NCBI GenBank assembly: GCA_913055575.1
Contig: CAJXLI010000005.1
Coordinates: 1-40,924, forward strand
Length of the DNA: 40,924 bases
Reading direction: 5' to 3'
DNA from: an uncultured Ectothiorhodospiraceae bacterium
Lineage (GTDB): Bacteria; Pseudomonadota; Gammaproteobacteria; Nitrococcales; Halorhodospiraceae
Position numbers and translations under genes: made by a program. Of the stretch, positions 1 to 9,476 are shown piece by piece. Position 1 is the stretch's first letter; every line of letters starts with the position of its first letter. The notes beneath the pieces were generated by a model. The model had not been told where the DNA came from and searched no databases. It saw nothing but the letters and a program-made list of their open reading frames with translations.

Positions 1-1121
1 ACGATGTGCATGACCTGGGAGTAGCGCTCCACCGCCATGCGCTCGGTCAGGCGCACCGTGCCGGTCTCGGCGACCCGGCCGACGTCGTTGCGGCCCAGGT
101 CGATGAGCATGACGTGCTCGGCGATCTCCTTGGGATCGGCGACCAGCTCCGCCTCCAGCTCCCGGTCGCGGGCCTCCGTGGCGCCGCGCTTGCGGGTGCC
201 GGCGATCGGGCGCACGGTCACCTCCCCCTCCTCGAGGCGCACCAGGATCTCCGGCGAGGAGCCCACCACCTGGCAGGCGCCGAGATCGAGGAAATACATG
301 TAGGGCGAGGGATTGGTGCAGCGCAACGCCCGGTACAGGTCCAGCGGCTCGGCGCTGAACGGCATGCTCATGCGCTGCGAGGGGACCACCTGCATCACGT
401 CGCCGGCGGCGATGTACTCGCGGATGCGCTCCACCGCCGTCTCGTAGCCGGCCTGGGTGAAGTTGTAGCGCGGCTCGCCGGCGGTGCCATGGCCGGAACG
501 GCGCTGGCTGCGCGCCAGCGGCTCCGCCAGCCGCTCCGCCAGCTCGTCCAGGCGGGCCAGGCCGTGCTCGTAGGCGCCCGCCTCGCGGGGGTCGCAGTGG
601 ACCACGAGGTAGAGGCGCCCGGCCAGGTTGTCGAAGACGACCACCTCCTCGGCCTCAACCAGGCAGATATCGGGCAGGCCGAGGGCGTCCGCCGGGGCGT
701 TGCCCGCCAGCCGCGGCTCGACGTAGCGCACCGTATCGTAGCCGAAGTAGCCCACCAGGCCGCCGAGGAACCGGGGCATCTGCGGGAACCCCGAGGGCGG
801 GGCCGCCCGGTGGCGGTGCTGGTAGGCCTCGATCCAGGCGAGCGGGTCAACGACCTCCTCCTCGTCGACCTGCACACCGTCGCGGTGCACCTCGATGCGG
901 TGGCCGTAGACCGCGATCTCCGTCCGGGCGGGCAGGCCGATAATGGAGTAGCGCCCCCACTTCTCGCCCCCCTCGACGGACTCGAAGAGGAACGAGCGGG
1001 GCCCGCGGGCGAGCTTGAGGTAGGTGGACAGCGGGGTGTCGAGGTCGGCGAGCACCTCCCGGATGAGCGGGATGCGGGTGTAGCCGGCGTCTGCGAGGCT
1101 GTGGAACTCGTGCTCCTTCAT
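1..1121 (-). CDS. trpE: Anthranilate synthase component I, partial (3' end outside window)
   Basis: Catalyses chorismate plus ammonia (from the TrpG glutaminase) to anthranilate, the first step of tryptophan synthesis in the cytoplasm. It is absent from the ORF track because it has no stop inside the window; I read it from the ATG at 1121 ([19 protein letters not shown]). About 373 residues are present, against the usual ~490-500. Visible motifs are [16 protein letters not shown] near the N-terminus (the region that binds feedback tryptophan), [21 protein letters not shown] and [19 protein letters not shown], all typical of the chorismate-binding domain. The reading breaks off at YSQVMHIV, so the last catalytic residues are not covered. 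The gene begins 5 nt after the gph stop, so gph and trpE are probably cotranscribed, as in many gammaproteobacteria. No trp leader peptide or attenuator is visible between them. Confidence 0.95.
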   Translation of the reverse strand, partial: MKEHEFHSLADAGYTRIPLIREVLADLDTPLSTYLKLARGPRSFLFESVEGGEKWGRYSIIGLPARTEIAVYGHRIEVHRDGVQVDEEEVVDPLAWIEAYQHRHRAAPPSGFPQMPRFLGGLVGYFGYDTVRYVEPRLAGNAPADALGLPDICLVEAEEVVVFDNLAGRLYLVVHCDPREAGAYEHGLARLDELAERLAEPLARSQRRSGHGTAGEPRYNFTQAGYETAVERIREYIAAGDVMQVVPSQRMSMPFSAEPLDLYRALRCTNPSPYMYFLDLGACQVVGSSPEILVRLEEGEVTVRPIAGTRKRGATEARDRELEAELVADPKEIAEHVMLIDLGRNDVGRVAETGTVRLTERMAVERYSQVMHI

Positions 1122-1126
1122 GGCCC

Positions 1127-1807
1127 TCAGGCGGCTCCGCGCAGCAGGGGCGGCAGCTCGGTGATCGCCTCGATGACGCCGTCGGCGCCCAGCGCCTCGA
1201 CGGCGACCCCCCGGCGGTAGCCGTAGGGGACGCAGGCCACCGAGATCCCGGCGTTGCGGGCGGCCTCCACGTCGGTGGCCGAGTCGCCGACCATGAGCGT
1301 GGTGATCGACGCGGCGCCGAGGCGCTCCATCGCGAAGCGCAGGGGCTCGGGGTCCGGCTTGCGGGCGTCGGTACTGTCGCCGCCGACCACGGCGTCGATG
1401 TGGCTGGCGATCCCCATATGCGCCAGGATGGCGTCGGCGAGATGGCGGGGCTTGTTGGTCACCACCGCCAGCCGCATCCCGGAGCGGGCGAGCTCCGCAA
1501 CCCCCTGGACGGCGCCGGCGTACGGCCGGGAGTCGACGTAGACCGCCTCGCCGTAGCACTCGAGGAAGCGCTCCAGGGCAGCATCCAGCGTCTCCGCGGC
1601 CGGCTCGCCGTCGCGGCTGCCCGTCAGGGCGCGGGCTACCAGGCGCCGTGTCCCGTCGCCGGTCCAGTCGCGCACCTGCGCCTCGGAGACCGGCTCCTGC
1701 CCCCGCTCGGCCAGGACCCGATTGATGGCGGCGGCCAGATCCGGGGCGCTGTCCACCAGCGTCCCGTCGAGATCGAACAGGATGGCGCGGGTCTTGATAA
1801 GGTCCAT
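1127..1807 (-). CDS. gph: Phosphoglycolate phosphatase, HAD family
   Basis: Predicted to dephosphorylate 2-phosphoglycolate to glycolate in the cytoplasm, either a DNA-repair by-product or, in autotrophs, the product of Rubisco oxygenation. The 226-residue protein matches the usual length. HAD motif I is [14 protein letters not shown] (about residues 11-24, nucleophile Asp in DLDGT), motif II is the Thr in VVTNKPRH, motif III is the Lys in [10 protein letters not shown], and motif IV is [16 protein letters not shown]. An alpha-helical cap of the subfamily I type lies between motifs I and II. The gene is followed at 5 nt by trpE, the common gph-trpE arrangement. The HAD superfamily is broad and the substrate is inferred from family and context only. 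Confidence 0.92.
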   Translation of the reverse strand: MDLIKTRAILFDLDGTLVDSAPDLAAAINRVLAERGQEPVSEAQVRDWTGDGTRRLVARALTGSRDGEPAAETLDAALERFLECYGEAVYVDSRPYAGAVQGVAELARSGMRLAVVTNKPRHLADAILAHMGIASHIDAVVGGDSTDARKPDPEPLRFAMERLGAASITTLMVGDSATDVEAARNAGISVACVPYGYRRGVAVEALGADGVIEAITELPPLLRGAA

Positions 1808-1900
1808 GGGCCAGCTTCTAGGAGGAAATCTTTAGCCTACCCGCTGGCGCCATCCGGCCGCAAGCGTACCCGGCGCAGGCCGTCGCTTCCGAGGGCCACG

Positions 1901-1916
1901 GCATCCGCCCGGATGC
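1901..1916 (-). terminator. Inverted repeat just after lpxC (weak terminator candidate)
   Basis: The 114-nt gap between the lpxC stop and the gph start contains a perfect 6-bp inverted repeat, GCATCC-4 nt-GGATGC, starting 5 nt after the lpxC stop codon. It could form a short hairpin at the end of the dcw transcript. No T-run follows, so it is not a convincing intrinsic terminator, and readthrough from lpxC into gph-trpE on the same strand is possible. Nothing else was seen in the gap. Confidence 0.25.
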
Positions 1917-1921
1917 GGGTA

Positions 1922-2827
1922 TCAGGCGACGACGGGCTGGTCGTAGGCGATAGGCAAGTCCTCGATCTCGTCGAAGGTCACCTCTTCCCAGGCGTGCTCC
2001 TGCTCCAGGAGCTTGCACAGCAGCTGGTTGTTCAGGGCGTGGCCCGACTTGTGCCCGTGGTAGGAGCCGATCAGGCTGCTGCCGAGCAGATAGAGGTCGC
2101 CGATGGCATCGAGGATCTTGTGCTTGACGAACTCATCCCGGTACCGGAGGCCGTCCTCGTTGAGCACGCGGTAGTCGTCGACCACGATGGCATTGTCGAG
2201 ACTCCCGCCGAGCGCCAGCTGCGACGCCCGCAGCGCCTCGAACTCCTTCATGAAGCCGAAGGTCCGCGCGCGGCTGACCTCCTTGACGAAGGAGGTGGAG
2301 GAGAAGTCGATCTGCGCACTGGCGTGCTTTTCCCGGAAGACCGGGTGGTCGAAGTCGATGGTGAAGCTGACCTTGAAGCCCTCGAACGGCTCGAAGGCCA
2401 CCCACTTGTCGCCGTCGACGACCTGGACCGGCTCGAGGATGCGCACGAAACGCTTGGGGGCCTCCTGCTCCTTGATGCCCGCTGAGCGTATCAAGAATAC
2501 GAACGGCGCAGCGCTGCCGTCCATGATAGGCACCTCGGCGGCGGAGAGGTCGACGTAGCAGTTGTCGATCCCCAGCCCGGCCAGCGCCGATAGCAGGTGC
2601 TCTACGGTGGCGACGCGGGCGCCGGTGTCATCGATCAGGGCAGTGGACAGGCGGGTGTCCCCCACGGCCGCAGCCGTCGCCTTGATTTCCCGGTCGAGAT
2701 CCGTACGCCGAAAGACGATCCCGGCATTGGCCGGCGCCGGTCGCAGGGTCAGGTAGACCTTCTCCCCGGTGTGCAGGCCGACGCCGGTCGCGCGGATATT
2801 GTTCTTCAAGGTGCGTTGACGGATCAT
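1922..2827 (-). CDS. lpxC: UDP-3-O-acyl-N-acetylglucosamine deacetylase
   Basis: Zinc enzyme that deacetylates UDP-3-O-acyl-GlcNAc, the committed step of lipid A synthesis. I start it at the ATG giving [21 protein letters not shown] (301 residues, the usual ~300) rather than the GTG six codons upstream in the ORF track. Zinc ligands are visible as His77 ([14 protein letters not shown]), His236 and Asp240 ([16 protein letters not shown]); the Glu of VEH and His263 in SGHALNNQL complete the active site. [11 protein letters not shown] is the conserved hydrophobic-passage segment. It lies immediately downstream of ftsZ with a 155-nt gap, the same ftsZ-lpxC order as in E. coli. There is no secM/secA after it; gph-trpE follows instead. 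Nothing looks degenerate. Confidence 0.97.
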   Translation of the reverse strand: MIRQRTLKNNIRATGVGLHTGEKVYLTLRPAPANAGIVFRRTDLDREIKATAAAVGDTRLSTALIDDTGARVATVEHLLSALAGLGIDNCYVDLSAAEVPIMDGSAAPFVFLIRSAGIKEQEAPKRFVRILEPVQVVDGDKWVAFEPFEGFKVSFTIDFDHPVFREKHASAQIDFSSTSFVKEVSRARTFGFMKEFEALRASQLALGGSLDNAIVVDDYRVLNEDGLRYRDEFVKHKILDAIGDLYLLGSSLIGSYHGHKSGHALNNQLLCKLLEQEHAWEEVTFDEIEDLPIAYDQPVVA

Positions 2828-2931
2828 GTCTCGACTCGGCTCCACTACTCATCTGCCCAGGTCCATTCAGGCACGCCCTGCGCGGACGCGCTGTCTACGC
2901 CACCCTCGCCGGAGCGACAAGATGTCACCCC

Positions 2932-2937
2932 ATTGTA
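2932..2937 (-). promoter_or_regulatory. Candidate -10 box for lpxC in the ftsZ-lpxC gap
   Basis: On the minus strand the gap contains TACAAT about 105 nt upstream of the lpxC ATG, a good -10 hexamer. The hexamer 18 nt upstream of it is TTACCC, a poor -35. LpxC often has its own promoter in addition to readthrough from ftsZ, which is the reason for listing it. The rest of the 155-nt gap shows no gene or clear hairpin. Confidence 0.3.
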
Positions 2938-2982
2938 GTACGATGGCCCCGCCAAGGGTAATGCGCTGCAACATAGGACTGC

Positions 2983-4140
2983 TCAATCGGCCTGCCGCCG
3001 CAGGAACGCCGGGATATCCAGGTACGCCATATCCCCCTCGGTATCGCTCTCCTGGCGCTCCTCGCTGGCGGCGCTGCTCTGGCGGAGCACCGTCGGCCGA
3101 TCCAGCTGCGAGTAGTCCACCTCCCCCGTCTGCTTGCGGGCGACCTGCTCCGCCGCCTTCGCCGGAGCGCCCGTCGCCTGCGGCGCGGAGCCGAGGCCGG
3201 TCGCGACCACGGTCACGCGCAGCTCCTCCTCCAGCTCCGGATCGATGACCGCGCCGACGACCACCGTGGCCTCGTCGGAGGCGTACTCGCGCACCGCGTT
3301 GCCGACCTCGTCGAACTCGCCGATGGACAGGTTGTTGCCGCCGGTCACGTTGACGAGGACGCCGTTGGCGCCGGAGAGGTTGAAGTCCTCCAGCAGCGGG
3401 CAGGCGATGGCCCGGTCGGCGGCCTCGCGGGCCCGCCCCTCGCCGGAGGCGACGCCATTGCCCATCACGGCCATGCCCATCTCGGACATCACCGTGCGCA
3501 CGTCGGCGAAGTCGACGTTGATCAGCCCCGGCCGGGTGATCAGCTCGGCGATCCCGCGCACGGCCCCGTGGAGGACGTCGTTGGCCGACTTGAAGGCGTC
3601 GAGCAGGGTCAGGTTCTTGCCGAGGACCGGCAGCAGCCGCTCGTTGGGGATGGTAATCAGGGAGTCGACGCTCTCCTCGAGCTCCTTGATCCCCTGCTCG
3701 GCCACCCCCATGCGCTTGTTGCCCTCGAAGGGGAACGGCTTCGTCACCACGGCCACGGCGAGGATGCCCATCTCGCGGGCCACCTCGGCGACCACGGGGG
3801 CGCCGCCGGTCCCCGTGCCGCCGCCCATCCCGGCGGTGATGAAGACCATATCCGCCCCGTCGAGGACCTCCTGCAGGCGGTCCCGGGACTCCTCGGCAGC
3901 CTCCCGGCCCGTGATCGGGTCCGCCCCGGCGCCTAGCCCCTTCGTGACGCCGGAGCCGAGCTGCACCGTCACGCCGGCCCGGGTCGTCGCCAACGCCTGG
4001 GCGTCCGTATTGGCGTAGATGAACTCCGCGCCCTCGATATCGCTGTCGACCATGTGCTGGACAGCGTTACCGCCGCCGCCGCCGACACCGATGACCTTGA
4101 TAACCGCGTTCTGGTTGGCGGTATCCATGAGCTCAAACAT
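2983..4140 (-). CDS. ftsZ: Cell division GTPase FtsZ
   Basis: Tubulin-like GTPase that forms the Z ring at midcell. I start it at ATG 4140 (MFELMDTANQNAVIKVIGVG), which has AAGGAGG 8 nt upstream; the ORF track's start is 13 codons earlier and lacks this signal. The product is 385 residues. GTP-binding glycines GVGGGGGNAVQHM lie at about 18-30, the tubulin signature GGGTGTGG at about 106-113, and the T7 synergy loop NVDFADVRTVM follows. A variable linker rich in A, Q, E and S (about 320-370) leads to the conserved C-terminal peptide LDIPAFLRRQAD, which binds FtsA and ZipA. It follows ftsA at 48 nt and precedes lpxC. Confidence 0.98.
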   Translation of the reverse strand: MFELMDTANQNAVIKVIGVGGGGGNAVQHMVDSDIEGAEFIYANTDAQALATTRAGVTVQLGSGVTKGLGAGADPITGREAAEESRDRLQEVLDGADMVFITAGMGGGTGTGGAPVVAEVAREMGILAVAVVTKPFPFEGNKRMGVAEQGIKELEESVDSLITIPNERLLPVLGKNLTLLDAFKSANDVLHGAVRGIAELITRPGLINVDFADVRTVMSEMGMAVMGNGVASGEGRAREAADRAIACPLLEDFNLSGANGVLVNVTGGNNLSIGEFDEVGNAVREYASDEATVVVGAVIDPELEEELRVTVVATGLGSAPQATGAPAKAAEQVARKQTGEVDYSQLDRPTVLRQSSAASEERQESDTEGDMAYLDIPAFLRRQAD

Positions 4141-4188
4141 AGCGCTACCCTCCTTACGATCTCTGGCGCTTTTCCGCACCGGCGTCTA

Positions 4189-5427
4189 TCAAAAGTATCC
4201 CTTGAACCAGCTCTTCATCCGTCCCCACAGGGCGTTCATGCCGGCGTCCCGGCCCAGCGCCGGGGACAGGCCGCTGTCCCGGTTGTGCGCGCCAAAGGCG
4301 AGCAACCCCACGCCTGTGGAGTACATGGGGTTGCAGACCACATCCGACAGGCCGGTGATGAACTTCGGGACCCCGATGCGCACCGGCAGATGGAAGAGCT
4401 CCTCGGCGAGCTCCGTGACCCCCTCCATCTTCGAGCTGCCGCCAGTGAGCACGATGCCGGCCGGGATCAGGTCCTCGAAGCCGCTCTTGCGCAGCTCCGT
4501 CTGCACCAGCGCCAGCAGCTCCTCGTAGCGCGGCTCCACCACCGAGGCCAGCGACTGCCGGGACAGCCGCCGCGGCGGCCGGTCGCCCACCGACGGCACC
4601 TCGATGCTCTCCTCGGGGCTCGCCCGCTGCGACAGCGCGCAGGCGTAGCGGACCTTGATATCCTCGGCGTGGTGCGTCGGCGTGCGCAGGGCCACCGCGA
4701 TGTCGTTCGTCACCTGGTAGCCGGCGATGGGGATCACCGCCGTATGCCGAATGGCGCCGCCGGTAAAGACGGCGATATCCGTGGTACCGCCGCCGATATC
4801 CACCAGGCAGACGCCGAGCTCCTTCTCGTCGTCGCTGAGCACGGCGTAGCTGGCGGCCAGCTGCTGCAGGACGATATCGTCCACCTCCAGCTGGCAGCGG
4901 CGGACGCACTTGGTGATATTGTCCGCTGCCGAGACGGCCCCGGTCACCATGTGGACCCGGGCCTCGAGCCGGACGCCGGCCATGCCCAGCGGATCCTTGA
5001 TCCCCTCCTGGCTATCGATCACGAACTCCTGCGGGATGACGTGCAGGACCTGCTGATCCGCCGGGATCGCCACCGCCTTGGCCCCGTCGAGGACCCGCTC
5101 CAAGTCCGCGCGCATCACCTCCTTGTCACGGATGGCTACCATGCCGTGGGAGTTGAGGCTGCGGATGTGGCTGCCGGAGATCCCCACGTAGCCGGAGTGG
5201 ATCTCGCAGCCGGCCATCAGCTCAGCCTCCTCGATGGCGCGCTGGATCGACTGCACCGTCGAGTCGATGTTGACCACCACCCCCTTCTTGAGCCCGTGGG
5301 AGGGGTGGCTACCGACCCCGATCACCTCCAGCTCGCCGTCTTCCTTGGTCTCACCGACGATGGCAACCACCTTGGAGGTGCCGATGTCGAGACCCACGAT
5401 CAAGCTGTCTTCCGTCTTTCGAACCAT
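4189..5427 (-). CDS. ftsA: Cell division protein FtsA (actin-like Z-ring membrane anchor)
   Basis: Actin-fold ATPase that tethers FtsZ to the inner membrane and recruits later division proteins. The start is set at ATG 5427 (MVRKTEDSLIVGLDIGTSK), 14 codons inside the ORF-track call, giving 412 residues (E. coli FtsA is 420). Phosphate-1 motif GLDIGTSKV at about 12-20, phosphate-2 LVDIGGGTTDIAVF and the adenosine motif GIVLTGGSSKMEGV are clear, with the SHIRSLNSHGMVAI segment of the 1C subdomain between them. The last residues, LWGRMKSWFKGYF, form the amphipathic membrane-targeting helix. It starts 14 nt after the ftsQ stop. Confidence 0.97.
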   Translation of the reverse strand: MVRKTEDSLIVGLDIGTSKVVAIVGETKEDGELEVIGVGSHPSHGLKKGVVVNIDSTVQSIQRAIEEAELMAGCEIHSGYVGISGSHIRSLNSHGMVAIRDKEVMRADLERVLDGAKAVAIPADQQVLHVIPQEFVIDSQEGIKDPLGMAGVRLEARVHMVTGAVSAADNITKCVRRCQLEVDDIVLQQLAASYAVLSDDEKELGVCLVDIGGGTTDIAVFTGGAIRHTAVIPIAGYQVTNDIAVALRTPTHHAEDIKVRYACALSQRASPEESIEVPSVGDRPPRRLSRQSLASVVEPRYEELLALVQTELRKSGFEDLIPAGIVLTGGSSKMEGVTELAEELFHLPVRIGVPKFITGLSDVVCNPMYSTGVGLLAFGAHNRDSGLSPALGRDAGMNALWGRMKSWFKGYF

Positions 5428-5441
5428 GGTCTGCTCCGCGT

Positions 5442-6218
5442 TCAGTCCGCTTCCTCCGCCGCTCCCCAAGCCACCGCGAACCCGTTGGGGTAGCGCAGAT
5501 CGACCCGCTCCAGCGGAGCCTGTTTTGCTTGCCGCAACGTCGGCAGTACAGCCGCGAACCGGGCCGCACGCTCACGAGGCTGCTGGCGCCCGAGGGCCAC
5601 CTCCACCCCACCGGCGAGCTCGGCACGCCAGGAGGCCCGCGGCGACAGGCGTAACGCCGCCACCTCAACCCCCTGCTCCGCGAGCCGCTGCCGCAGATCC
5701 TTGAACAGCTCGGCCACCTCGCGCTCGCTACCCGCAGGCCCGGCCAGCCGCGCCAGGCCCTCGGGGACCGTACCCGCTGGCGGCTCGAAACGCTGGCCGT
5801 CCGTATCCAGGAGGCCACCGCCCGCCCAGCGCGCCAGGGGCTGGCGCTCGACCAGGGCGACCTCCAGGGCGCCCGGCCACGCCCGGCGCACCTCGGCGCT
5901 GGCCACCCAGGGCAGGGCCTCCAGCGCCTGCCGGGCGCCACGCATATCCACGGCCAGCAGGCTGCGGTGCAGGTGGGGCGCCAGCGCCTCGCGGATCCGC
6001 TCATCGCTGATCCGCTCCGGCAGCTCGGTCACCGCCACCCGCTCCAGGGGCAGGATGCGCCCCTGCTGCACCGCCTTGGCACCGGCGCCGGCCGCGGCCA
6101 CCGCTACCAAGGCCACCGCAGCCCCCCAGAGCCAGGCCCGCAGGCCGGGCAGCGCCGGGAGCCGGGGCCCACGGCGCCAGCGGGCGCCGGGTCGATCGCG
6201 CCGCTCCGCCGGCGTCAC
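5442..6218 (-). CDS. ftsQ: Cell division protein FtsQ
   Basis: Bitopic inner-membrane protein that, with FtsL and FtsB, links the cytoplasmic ring to the septal wall synthases. The 258-residue product has an Arg-rich cytoplasmic tail (about 1-25), one membrane helix (about 28-48, WLWGAAVALVAVAAAGAGA), a POTRA domain beginning ILPLERVAVTELPERIS, and a beta domain ending ERVDLRYPNGFAVAW, the standard FtsQ signature near the C-terminus. The ATG overlaps the ddlB stop as ATGA (4 nt). The sequence is poorly conserved as usual, so the call rests on architecture plus position between ddlB and ftsA. Confidence 0.93.
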   Translation of the reverse strand: MTPAERRDRPGARWRRGPRLPALPGLRAWLWGAAVALVAVAAAGAGAKAVQQGRILPLERVAVTELPERISDERIREALAPHLHRSLLAVDMRGARQALEALPWVASAEVRRAWPGALEVALVERQPLARWAGGGLLDTDGQRFEPPAGTVPEGLARLAGPAGSEREVAELFKDLRQRLAEQGVEVAALRLSPRASWRAELAGGVEVALGRQQPRERAARFAAVLPTLRQAKQAPLERVDLRYPNGFAVAWGAAEEAD

Positions 6219-7129
6219 GGCAGCGCCTCCCCGAGGATGCGGGCCACAAGCTCATCGAAGCCGATCCCGGCCTGGGCCGCCGCGATGGGCACCAGGGAAT
6301 GGCCGGTCAGGCCTGGGACGGTGTTCACCTCCAGGAGCCACCAGGCGCCCTCGGCGTCGCGCATCACGTCCACCCGGCCCCAGCCGTAACCACCGACAGC
6401 CCGGAAGGCCTCCCGGCACAGGGCGTCGAGCTCGGCCTCCTCCGCCGCCTCGAGCCCGCTCGGGCAGTGGTGGCCGGTGTCGTGGGCCTGATACTTGGCC
6501 GCATAGTCGAAGAACGCGTGGGAGGTCTCCAGCCGGATCGAGGGCAAGGCGCGATCCCCGAGTAGCGCCACCGTGTACTCCACGCCCTCGACCCACTGCT
6601 CGGCAAGGACCTCGGTGTCGTAGACGGCCGCGGCGCGATAGGCGGCCGCCAGCTGGTCCGGGCCGGCTACCCGGGTCATGCCGAGGCTCGAGCCTTCCCG
6701 GAGCGGCTTGACGATGAGCGGCCAGCCCAACGCCTCCCCGGGCTCCGCATCCCCGGGCGCCAGCAGGCTGCCGGCCGGGGTGGGCAATCCGCTGCCCTGC
6801 CAGAGGCGCTTGCAGCGCCACTTGTCCATGCCCAGCGCCGAGCCGAGCACGCCGCTGCCGGTGTACGGCACGCCGAGCAGGTCGAGTACGCCCTGCACGG
6901 TCCCGTCCTCGCCGCCGCGGCCGTGCAGGGCGATAAAGACCCCATCGTAGCCGCGCAGCGCCTCCAGGGCGCGATCCCGCGGGTCGAAGGCCTCGGCGTC
7001 GTAGCCGCCGCGCTGCAGGGCAGCGAGCACGGCCCCGCCGCTGCGCAGCGAGATGTCGCGCTCGGCGGAGTCCCCGCCCATGAGCACGGCGATCCGCCCG
7101 GCGTCTTGGCGCGCAGGGATCCCCCTCAA
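6215..7129 (-). CDS. ddlB: D-alanine--D-alanine ligase
   Basis: ATP-grasp enzyme that makes D-Ala-D-Ala for MurF in the cytoplasm. The ORF-track line (446 residues) runs upstream in an open frame through murB. I set the start at the TTG at 7129, which overlaps the murB TGA as TTGA and has GGGGGAGG about 7 nt upstream. This gives 304 residues, the normal Ddl length (E. coli DdlB 306). N-terminal signature is RIAVLMGGDSAERDISLRSG; then HGRGGEDGTVQGVLDLLG with PYTGSGVLGSALGMDK, the ATP-binding PLIVKPLREGSSLGM, and the metal-binding LLEVNTVPGLTGHSLVP. The next in-frame candidate (GTG at IAVLMGG) would cut into the first beta strand. The 3' end overlaps ftsQ by 4 nt. Confidence 0.95.
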   Translation of the reverse strand: MRGIPARQDAGRIAVLMGGDSAERDISLRSGGAVLAALQRGGYDAEAFDPRDRALEALRGYDGVFIALHGRGGEDGTVQGVLDLLGVPYTGSGVLGSALGMDKWRCKRLWQGSGLPTPAGSLLAPGDAEPGEALGWPLIVKPLREGSSLGMTRVAGPDQLAAAYRAAAVYDTEVLAEQWVEGVEYTVALLGDRALPSIRLETSHAFFDYAAKYQAHDTGHHCPSGLEAAEEAELDALCREAFRAVGGYGWGRVDVMRDAEGAWWLLEVNTVPGLTGHSLVPIAAAQAGIGFDELVARILGEALP

Positions 7130-8025
7130 GGCGCTGCCTCCCCCACGATATGGACCTCCGGCTCCAGGTGGACCCCGTGCACCGCTGCCACCCGGTGCTG
7201 GACGTGCTGCATCAGGGCCTCGATATCCGCGGCGCTGCCTCCCTCGTTGAGGATGAAATTGGCGTGGCGGGTGGATACGCGCGCGCCGCCCCGGCGCGCG
7301 CCCTTCAGGCCGGCGCTGTCGATGAGCCGTCCGGCCGCATCCCCCGGTGGATTCCGGAAGACCGAGCCGCAGGTCGCCTGGCCCACAGGCTGCGTGGCGT
7401 TGCGCTGGCGCAGCAGCGCGCGCACGGCCTCGCGCAGCCCTGCCACCGACCCCGGCTCCAGCGCCCAGGTAGCGGCGAGGAAGGACTCGCCCGCCGGGCC
7501 GCGGACACTGCGGTAGCCCACCTCGAAGTCGGCCGGCGCGCGGTGCCGGACGCATCCGGAGCGATCCACCGTCTCCACGGCGACGACGCGCTCCCAGGTG
7601 GTGCCGCCCCAGGCACCGGCGTTCAGCGCCAGTGCCCCGCCGGCGGTGCCGGGGATCCCGGCCAGGAACGCCAGCCCGCCCAGGCCCGCGCGCACCGCCT
7701 CGCGGGCCAGGCGCCCGCAGGCGACCCCGGCCTCGGCCCGGATCCGGTCGCCGGTAATAGCCAGGCCGTCGAGCCCGCCCTGGGTGAGTAGCACCGTGCC
7801 GGGCAGGCCGCCGTCACGGACCAGCAGGTTGCTCCCCAGGCCGCACCAGAGCAAGGGCTCCTGCGCCGGCAGGTCGGCCAGGAAGGCAACCAGGTCGGCG
7901 GCATCCGCCGGGCGGTAGACCCGCCGTCCCGGGCCGCCCACCCGCCATGTGGTATAGCCGGCCATGGGCTCGCGCTCGCGGAGCTCGCCCGGCTGCACCC
8001 GCCGGCGCCTCGGTACCGCCGTCAT
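7126..8025 (-). CDS. murB: UDP-N-acetylenolpyruvoylglucosamine reductase
   Basis: FAD enzyme that reduces the enolpyruvyl group made by MurA to the lactyl ether of UDP-MurNAc, using NADPH. At 299 residues it is the shorter type II-like form rather than the ~340-residue E. coli type I. FAD-binding motifs are [15 protein letters not shown] (about 59-73) and [21 protein letters not shown] (about 120-140); the catalytic Ser is in CGSVFRNP (Ser221) and the catalytic Glu in the terminal LEPEVHIVG. MurB is placed between murC and ddlB, as in Ectothiorhodospiraceae and many other bacteria, while E. coli has it elsewhere. ATGA overlap with murC upstream and TTGA overlap with ddlB downstream. Confidence 0.96.
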   Translation of the reverse strand: MTAVPRRRRVQPGELREREPMAGYTTWRVGGPGRRVYRPADAADLVAFLADLPAQEPLLWCGLGSNLLVRDGGLPGTVLLTQGGLDGLAITGDRIRAEAGVACGRLAREAVRAGLGGLAFLAGIPGTAGGALALNAGAWGGTTWERVVAVETVDRSGCVRHRAPADFEVGYRSVRGPAGESFLAATWALEPGSVAGLREAVRALLRQRNATQPVGQATCGSVFRNPPGDAAGRLIDSAGLKGARRGGARVSTRHANFILNEGGSAADIEALMQHVQHRVAAVHGVHLEPEVHIVGEAAP

Positions 8026-9476
8026 GGGCCACCTCCCGGGGCTATCGCCTCGCCCAGACGGGCCGGCAGGCTACCGATACTGCCTGCCCCCAGGGTCAGG
8101 ACCACGTCCTGGGGCCGTAGCAGCCCAGCCAGCAGGCCGGGGATCTCCGGCAGCGCTTCGGCAAAGATCGGCTGCACGCCGCCCTGCTCGCGCACCGCCG
8201 CCGCCAGGGCCCGCCCGTCGAAACCGGGCAGGGGGGCCTCACCGGCGCCGTAGACCTCGGTGAGCACCAGCGCATCGGCACCGCTGAGCACCCGGGCGAA
8301 GTCGTGGAAGAGCTCCCGGGTACGGGAGTAGCGGTGCGGCTGGAAGACGACCACCAGGCGCCGCCCCGGCCAGGCCTCCCGGGCCGCCTGGAGCGTGGCC
8401 GCCAGCTCCCGCGGGTGGTGGGCGTAGTCGTCCACCAGCGTAGCGGTGCCCCCACCCGCCAGGGGGATATCCGGATAGACCTGGAAGCGCCGGCCGATGC
8501 CCTGGAAGTCGGCGAGTGCGCGCTGGATGGCCGGCACCGCCACGCCTAGCTCCCGCGCCAGGGCGATGGCGGCGGTGGCATTGAGCACGTTGTGCCGCCC
8601 CGGGAGGCTGACCTCGACCCGGAAGGATCCCCCGTCGCCCTCGTGGACGCGGAACCGGGTCCGGTGGCCGTCGGGCTCCAGGGCCTCGGCGCGGATATCG
8701 GCGTCCGCGGCGAAGCCGTAGGTCAGCACCGGCCGGCCGAGCTCGTCGCGCAGCCGGCGCACTTCCGGGTCGTCGAGGCACAGCACCGCCAGGCCGTAGA
8801 ACGGCAGGTGGTGCAGGAAGTCGATGAAAGTCCGGCGCAGCGTCTCGAAGTCGCCGCCATAGGTACCCAGGTGGTCGGCATCGATGTTGGTTACCGCCGC
8901 CATCACCGGCTTGAGGTGGAGGAAGGAGGCGTCGCTCTCGTCGGCCTCGGCCAACAGGTACGGGCCCGTACCGAGGCGCGCGTGGGCGCCGGCGCTGATC
9001 AGCCGGCCACCGATGACGAAGGTAGGGTCCAGGCCGCCCTCGGCGAGGCAGCTGGCGAGCAGCGACGTGGTCGTCGTCTTGCCGTGGGTGCCAGCTACCG
9101 CGACACCCTGGCGGAAGCGCATGAGCTCGGCCAGCATCTCCGCCCGCGGTACCACCGGCAGGCGCGCCCGGCGCGCCGCCTGGACCTCGACGTTGTCCTC
9201 GGTGACGGCGGTGGAGACGACCACGGCATCCGTGCCCTCGATATGCGCCGGATCGTGGCCGATGCGCACCGCCACCCCGAGCCCGATCAGGCGCTCCACC
9301 ACCGCGCCCGAGCGCACGTCGGAGCCGGTCACGGTAAAGCCGAGGTTGTGCAGGACCTCGGCGATCCCGCCCATACCGGCCCCGCCGATGCCCACGAAGT
9401 GGATCCGGTGCACCCGGCCGAAGGCGCCGCGGCCGGCGAGGCGCGGCTCGCGGGCGGGGGCGGCTGCATCAGCCAT
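8022..9476 (-). CDS. murC: UDP-N-acetylmuramate--L-alanine ligase
   Basis: ATP-dependent ligase that adds L-Ala to UDP-MurNAc in the cytoplasm. I start it at ATG 9476 ([16 protein letters not shown]), giving 484 residues; the ORF track extends 71 codons further into an out-of-phase reading of murG. An N-terminal Rossmann motif [18 protein letters not shown], the P-loop [28 protein letters not shown] and [14 protein letters not shown], and the C-terminal [14 protein letters not shown] and [12 protein letters not shown] are all in the expected order. The start lies 8 nt inside the end of murG and the stop overlaps murB (ATGA). Confidence 0.97.
   Translation of the reverse strand: MADAAAPAREPRLAGRGAFGRVHRIHFVGIGGAGMGGIAEVLHNLGFTVTGSDVRSGAVVERLIGLGVAVRIGHDPAHIEGTDAVVVSTAVTEDNVEVQAARRARLPVVPRAEMLAELMRFRQGVAVAGTHGKTTTTSLLASCLAEGGLDPTFVIGGRLISAGAHARLGTGPYLLAEADESDASFLHLKPVMAAVTNIDADHLGTYGGDFETLRRTFIDFLHHLPFYGLAVLCLDDPEVRRLRDELGRPVLTYGFAADADIRAEALEPDGHRTRFRVHEGDGGSFRVEVSLPGRHNVLNATAAIALARELGVAVPAIQRALADFQGIGRRFQVYPDIPLAGGGTATLVDDYAHHPRELAATLQAAREAWPGRRLVVVFQPHRYSRTRELFHDFARVLSGADALVLTEVYGAGEAPLPGFDGRALAAAVREQGGVQPIFAEALPEIPGLLAGLLRPQDVVLTLGAGSIGSLPARLGEAIAPGGGP

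Noticed and set aside
6-1220. 404-residue plus-strand ORF at the window start
   Set aside because: Shadow of trpE, which is the real gene on the minus strand but lacks a stop inside the window and so is missing from the track.
1108-1830. trp attenuator or leader peptide upstream of trpE
   Set aside because: Only 5 nt separate gph and trpE and no Trp-rich short frame with hairpins is seen before gph.
4054-5493. 479-residue plus-strand ORF opposite ftsA
   Set aside because: It is antisense to a fully conserved ftsA. Composition is typical of GC-rich shadow frames (H, R, G, D, A runs), no motif is recognisable and there is no ribosome-binding site.
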